From assembly GCA_964408735.1 (NCBI GenBank), contig CAYPAX010000069.1, positions 1 through 26,073 of the forward strand: DNA of 26,073 nucleotides. The letters run 5' to 3'. Position numbers and translations under genes: made by a program. Positions 23,532 to 26,073 of the stretch are shown here, one piece after another. A model generated the notes under the pieces. It was given only the letters and a program-made list of their open reading frames with translations. It was not told where the DNA came from and did not search any database. Numbering within the stretch: the stretch's first letter is position 1; each line of letters starts with the position of its first letter. The DNA is from UBA7887 sp964408735 (lineage in GTDB: Bacteria > Pseudomonadota > Alphaproteobacteria > UBA7887).

Positions 23532-23545
23532 CGCCTGGTTCCCCC

Positions 23546-24601
23546 TTATGTCACCATCTTGCCGCGCAGAACGTAATCATAGACCGCCATGTCCTCTGGC
23601 CGCTTGCGCTTGATCCGATCGAGGTCCGCGCTCTCGAGCCGGCCCGGAATTGCCGCGACGACAGACCGCGTGACCTCGTCTTGAAGATCGAACATGTCGG
23701 TCAGATCGTGGTCGTAGCGCTCGGCCCAGATGTGGTTGCCGCTCGCCGCCTCGACCAGCTGGGCGGTTATGCGGACACGATTGCCGGCCTTGCGCACGCT
23801 CCCCTCGACGACGTAGGCCACCCCGAGTTGCCGCCCGATCGCCCCGACGTTGACCGACTTTCCCTTAAAGGCAAATGACGAATTCCGCGCAATGACGAAG
23901 AAGCTTTGAAAGCGCGAGAGCTCAGTAATGATGTCCTCGGTCAGGCCGTCCGCGAAATATTCCTGCTCGTCGTCGCCCGACATGTTGACAAAAGGTAGCA
24001 CGGCTATGGATGACTTGTCGGGAAGTGGTAACGCATCTCCTACTCCCGCATCTCCGGGCAAGGAAACAGCAATGGCATCGGTCCAACGGTAGGCGCGGAC
24101 AGGATCAGCGATGTTCTTGACTTTGTGCTCGCCAGCATCGGCAAATCCGAACGGCGTCTTCGTTCGGACCTGTCGGTAGGCGTCCTCAGACAACATAACG
24201 CCACCGGGCTCGGCAAGGCTCTCCAGCCTCGCGGCGACATTCACGCCGTCTCCATAGACAGTGCCGTCGCCACGAACGATGATGTCGCCGAGATTGAGAC
24301 CAATGCGGAAATGCATGCGGCGATGCTCGGCCAGGTCTTCGTTTCGCTCGGCCAGCTCGCGTTGGATTGCGGCGGCGGCCTCGACCGCCTCGACCACGCT
24401 ATCGAACACGGCAAGCACACTGTCGCCCGCGGTATCGACCACGCGGCCCTCGCGCGCCTCGATGCGCTCGGCAAAGACCTCGCGACATGCCGTCAGCGTG
24501 CGCACGGTTGCGCGCTCATCGTCTGCCATCAGGCGGCTGTAGCCCGCAACATCAGCGGCAAGAATGGCCGCAATGCGCCTCTTACCCTCGTCCGCAGCCA
24601 T
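23546..24601 (-). CDS. Adenylate/guanylate cyclase with TolB-like domain, truncated before the TPR region
   Basis: Paralogue of the next gene, 351 residues. The cyclase domain is intact, with D17 (AADVAGYSRLM), D60 (TAGDSVLAVF) and N121/R125 (GDGVNVAARLE). A TolB-like domain follows at about 205-335 (IAVLPFVNMSGDDEQEYFADG is the start of it; FFVIARNSSFAFKG). There is no transmembrane segment between them. The protein ends at YDYVLRGKMVT, just where its neighbour (AYECWLRL, residues 377-384) enters its TPR region. Family members normally continue for 200 or more residues. Only 14 bases separate its stop from the next start. It may still be an active, soluble cyclase. Its ribosome site lies in a hairpin (24608-24630). 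Confidence 0.87.
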   Translation of the reverse strand: MAADEGKRRIAAILAADVAGYSRLMADDERATVRTLTACREVFAERIEAREGRVVDTAGDSVLAVFDSVVEAVEAAAAIQRELAERNEDLAEHRRMHFRIGLNLGDIIVRGDGTVYGDGVNVAARLESLAEPGGVMLSEDAYRQVRTKTPFGFADAGEHKVKNIADPVRAYRWTDAIAVSLPGDAGVGDALPLPDKSSIAVLPFVNMSGDDEQEYFADGLTEDIITELSRFQSFFVIARNSSFAFKGKSVNVGAIGRQLGVAYVVEGSVRKAGNRVRITAQLVEAASGNHIWAERYDHDLTDMFDLQDEVTRSVVAAIPGRLESADLDRIKRKRPEDMAVYDYVLRGKMVT

Positions 24602-24607
24602 GCCGAT

Positions 24608-24630
24608 CCCCTATGGGAACAGGATAGGGG
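24608..24630 (-). promoter_or_regulatory. Leader hairpin covering the ribosome site of the upstream cyclase gene
   Basis: On the minus strand CCCCTAT pairs with ATAGGGG around a 9-base loop (7 base pairs). The second arm is the likely Shine-Dalgarno sequence, 6 bases before ATG 24601, so folding would hide it. Seen directly as a dyad; any control role is inference. Confidence 0.4.
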
Positions 24631-24639
24631 TATCAGCCT

Positions 24640-24651
24640 GGTTTGCAAACC
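24640..24651. repeat. Perfect 12-base palindrome GGTTTGCAAACC
   Basis: GGTTTGCAAACC lies between argC and the cyclase gene, 17 bases after the argC stop. It could be a regulator site for the cyclases. No second copy was noticed in the window. Confidence 0.35.
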
Positions 24652-24667
24652 TGGCGGCGAGCCCCCG

Positions 24668-25714
24668 TCACGGAAACAGGGGCTGGCTTTCCAGGCCCAT
24701 GGTCTCGGGCAGGCCGCAGGCGATGTTGAAGTTCTGCACGGCCTGGCCGGCGGCACCCTTGACCAGGTTGTCGATGACCGACACCAGTATGGCGCGGCCG
24801 GGCACGCGGTCCTCGAAGACGCCGATCAGGCAGTGGTTGGAGCCCCGCACGTGCCGCGTCGCCGGCGCCTGGCCCTGGGGCAGCAGGCGCACGAAAGGCT
24901 CGGCGTCGTAGGCGGCGGAGAGGCTTGCCCGCAGGCCCGCGACATCGGCGCCGTTCGCCAGCCGTACATAGATGGTGGATAGGATGCCCCGGTTCATGGG
25001 CATCAGGTGCGGCGTGAAGTTGACCGTGATGGGCCGGCCGGCGGCGACCGCCAACTCCTGCTCCATCTCCGGCGCGTGGCGGTGCTGGGCGATGCCGTAG
25101 GCGTGGATGCCCTCGGCCACCTCGGCATAGAGCGTGCCCTCCTTCGGCGTGCGCCCGGCGCCGGTGACGCCGGACTTGGAATCGATGACGATATCGTCGG
25201 CCACGATCTGGCCCGCCGCGACCAGCGGCAGCAGCGGCAGCAGCGCCGAGGTCGGATAGCAACCGGGACAGGCGACGATGCGCGCTTCCGCGATCTCGCT
25301 CCGGTAATGCTCGGTGAGGCCGTAGACGGCCTCCGGCTGGAGGGCGGGCGCCAGGTGCTCATGGCCATACCATTCGGCGTAGAGCGCCTCGTCGCGCAGA
25401 CGGAAATCGGCGGAGAGGTCGATGACCTTGAGATGCGCCGGCAGGCCCGAGACCACCTCCTGCGTCGTGGCGTGGGGCAGGCAGCAGAACACCGCGTCGA
25501 CGCCCTGCCAGTCCATCTCGTCGATCTTGCGCATGGGCGGCAGGCCCATGCCGGCGAGATGGGGATAGACCGCGGCGACTTCCTGGCCGGCGCGGCGCTC
25601 GGCGGTCAGCCCGACGATATGCATTGCCGGATGGGTCGCGGCAATCCGCAAGGTCTCGGCGCCCGTATAGCCGCTGGCGCCGAGAACGGCGACGTTGATG
25701 GTGGTGTCTGTCAT
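24668..25714 (-). CDS. argC: N-acetyl-gamma-glutamyl-phosphate reductase
   Basis: Third step of arginine synthesis: NADPH-dependent reduction of N-acetylglutamyl phosphate. The 348-residue protein has the Rossmann motif GASGYTGAE (12-20), FCCLPHATTQE, DLSADFRL, the catalytic C152 in CPGCYPTSALL, SKSGVTGAGR, HAYGIAQHRHAPEMEQEL with the likely catalytic His, FTPHLMPMNRGILST and NLVKGAAGQAVQNFN. ATG 25714 has a purine-rich stretch upstream (AGAGAGATCAGG). It follows the 3' end of rpsI and its terminator, as in many alphaproteobacteria (rplM-rpsI-argC). Confidence 0.97.
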   Translation of the reverse strand: MTDTTINVAVLGASGYTGAETLRIAATHPAMHIVGLTAERRAGQEVAAVYPHLAGMGLPPMRKIDEMDWQGVDAVFCCLPHATTQEVVSGLPAHLKVIDLSADFRLRDEALYAEWYGHEHLAPALQPEAVYGLTEHYRSEIAEARIVACPGCYPTSALLPLLPLVAAGQIVADDIVIDSKSGVTGAGRTPKEGTLYAEVAEGIHAYGIAQHRHAPEMEQELAVAAGRPITVNFTPHLMPMNRGILSTIYVRLANGADVAGLRASLSAAYDAEPFVRLLPQGQAPATRHVRGSNHCLIGVFEDRVPGRAILVSVIDNLVKGAAGQAVQNFNIACGLPETMGLESQPLFP

Positions 25715-25752
25715 GGCCTGATCTCTCTGCGTGCCTGGTCGTTATACAGAAA

Positions 25753-25776
25753 AGGGCGCCCGCTGCCGGGCGCCCT
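25753..25776 (-). terminator. Rho-independent terminator of the rpsI transcription unit
   Basis: agggcgccc (25753-25761) pairs with gggcgccct (25768-25776) around a 6-base loop, followed on the minus strand by TTTCTGTAT. It lies 27 bases after the rpsI stop codon and upstream of argC, so it would end transcripts entering from the right. Confidence 0.75.
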
Positions 25777-25803
25777 CGATAGAACTCTGTCGGGGGAACC
25801 CGA

Positions 25804-25823
25804 TCAGCGCTTGGAGAACTGGA
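25804..25823 (-). pseudogene. rpsI: 3'-terminal 20 bases of rpsI (ribosomal protein S9), rest absent
   Basis: On the minus strand TCCAGTTCTCCAAGCGCTGA encodes (F)QFSKR and stop, the nearly universal C-terminus of ribosomal protein S9. Its place, followed by a terminator and then argC, is where rpsI normally ends in alphaproteobacteria. Upstream the frame reads FLLCI and meets a stop within ten codons; nothing there resembles S9. The remnant is what a site-specific integration into the rpsI 3' end would leave, or an assembly join. Confidence 0.75.
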
Positions 25824-26073
25824 TGCACAATAAAAACTAATTATAACAATAACTTACGAACCAGTTTAGAGTCCCGCGCCTCATTTGCGCCTCCAATACC
25901 CAAAGGGTTTATAACTCTTGCGCTTATATATCTGATTCTACGAAAAATGAGAAGGTGGGTCATCACCACTATCTATTGGTCGCAAATAATCTAACTTTTT
26001 TTCGTAATGCGACCTAACACCTGACCTGCGCCCCTCGGCTCCCTCGTTCATAAGGTGAGTCCTGGTTCTGCAT
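25824..26073. other. AT-rich, non-rpsI segment at the right edge (possible end of an integrative element)
   Basis: I counted 72 G+C in 190 bases over 25821-26010 (about 38%), far below the flanking genes. No gene is recognised. Visible structure: a 7-base direct repeat gcgcctc (25876-25882 and 25887-25893), an inverted pair tacgaaaaa (25939-25947) and tttttcgta (25998-26006), and another, ggtcgca (25978-25984) and tgcgacc (26008-26014). On the minus strand a 37-codon frame (ATG 26051 to TAG 25938, AGGA 8 bases upstream) and the end of another open frame (stop at 26014-26016) reach towards the edge; neither is recognisable. The composition returns towards GC-rich after about 26015. Confidence 0.5.

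Noticed and set aside
25861..25896. Stretch gagtcccgc...gcgcctcca resembling a tRNA or tmRNA 3' end
   Set aside because: No matching acceptor strand, T-loop or anticodon arm could be drawn around it, and the CCA is not followed by any tRNA-like context.
25938..26051. 37-codon minus-strand frame with a plausible ribosome site at the right edge
   Set aside because: The predicted peptide (MNEGAEGRRSGVRSHYEKKL at its start) resembles nothing I know, and the frame is open to the window edge, so it may be the tail of a longer gene. Not called as a gene.

Overview
The window is GC-rich chromosomal DNA from a bacterium that is probably an alphaproteobacterium, perhaps of Rhodospirillales type. The pointers are a clpS-clpA pair, a Phasin_2-type phasin, a DD-carboxypeptidase with a SPOR tail, the order hom-glpX-recJ, a DUF2852-type membrane protein, class III cyclases fused to TolB-like domains, and argC lying just downstream of the 3' end of rpsI. 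Most of it is housekeeping. The identity calls are from sequence reading and memory of families; nothing was searched.

Layout, left to right. (1) 1-3525, minus: clpS-clpA and an exported SagB/ThcOx-type nitroreductase that runs off the left edge, behind one sigma70-like promoter. (2) 3542-4376: a phasin gene with a good terminator and a strong promoter bracketed by TGC-N3-GCA dyads, divergent from (3) a D-Ala-D-Ala carboxypeptidase at 4413-5684. (4) 5662-15349, minus: eight tightly packed genes, from an AlaC-like aminotransferase through homoserine dehydrogenase, fructose-1,6-bisphosphatase GlpX, RecJ, GalU, UDP-glucose dehydrogenase and phosphomannomutase/phosphoglucomutase to a plant-type nicotinamidase. 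Several starts overlap the previous stop (GTGA, ATGA, TAGTG). An OmpA-domain lipoprotein lies directly upstream. (5) 16620-20284, plus: class I PHA synthase, an SDR oxidoreductase and an MRJP/Yellow-type beta-propeller whose signal peptide is out of frame with its body. (6) 20368-21585, minus: a DUF2852-like membrane protein and a TetR regulator that share a well-matched palindromic operator. (7) 21633-24601, minus: two tandem adenylate/guanylate cyclase genes, the upstream one cut short. (8) 24668-25823, minus: argC, a terminator, and only the last 20 bases of rpsI. From about 25824 the sequence becomes AT-rich (about 38% GC counted over 25821-26010) and unrelated to rpsI.

How the genes fit together. 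ClpS and ClpA deliver N-degron substrates to ClpP. The sugar genes give the whole route from glucose-6-P to UDP-glucuronate. Phasin and PhaC make and coat polyhydroxyalkanoate granules. The cyclases probably feed cAMP or cGMP signalling.

The most unusual points are the rpsI 3' remnant next to foreign-looking DNA (a likely attachment-site junction of an integrative element, or an assembly join), the paired TetR operators, the operator-bracketed phasin promoter, the truncated tandem cyclase, and the frameshifted MRJP gene. I see no CRISPR array, tRNA, rRNA or complete insertion sequence.
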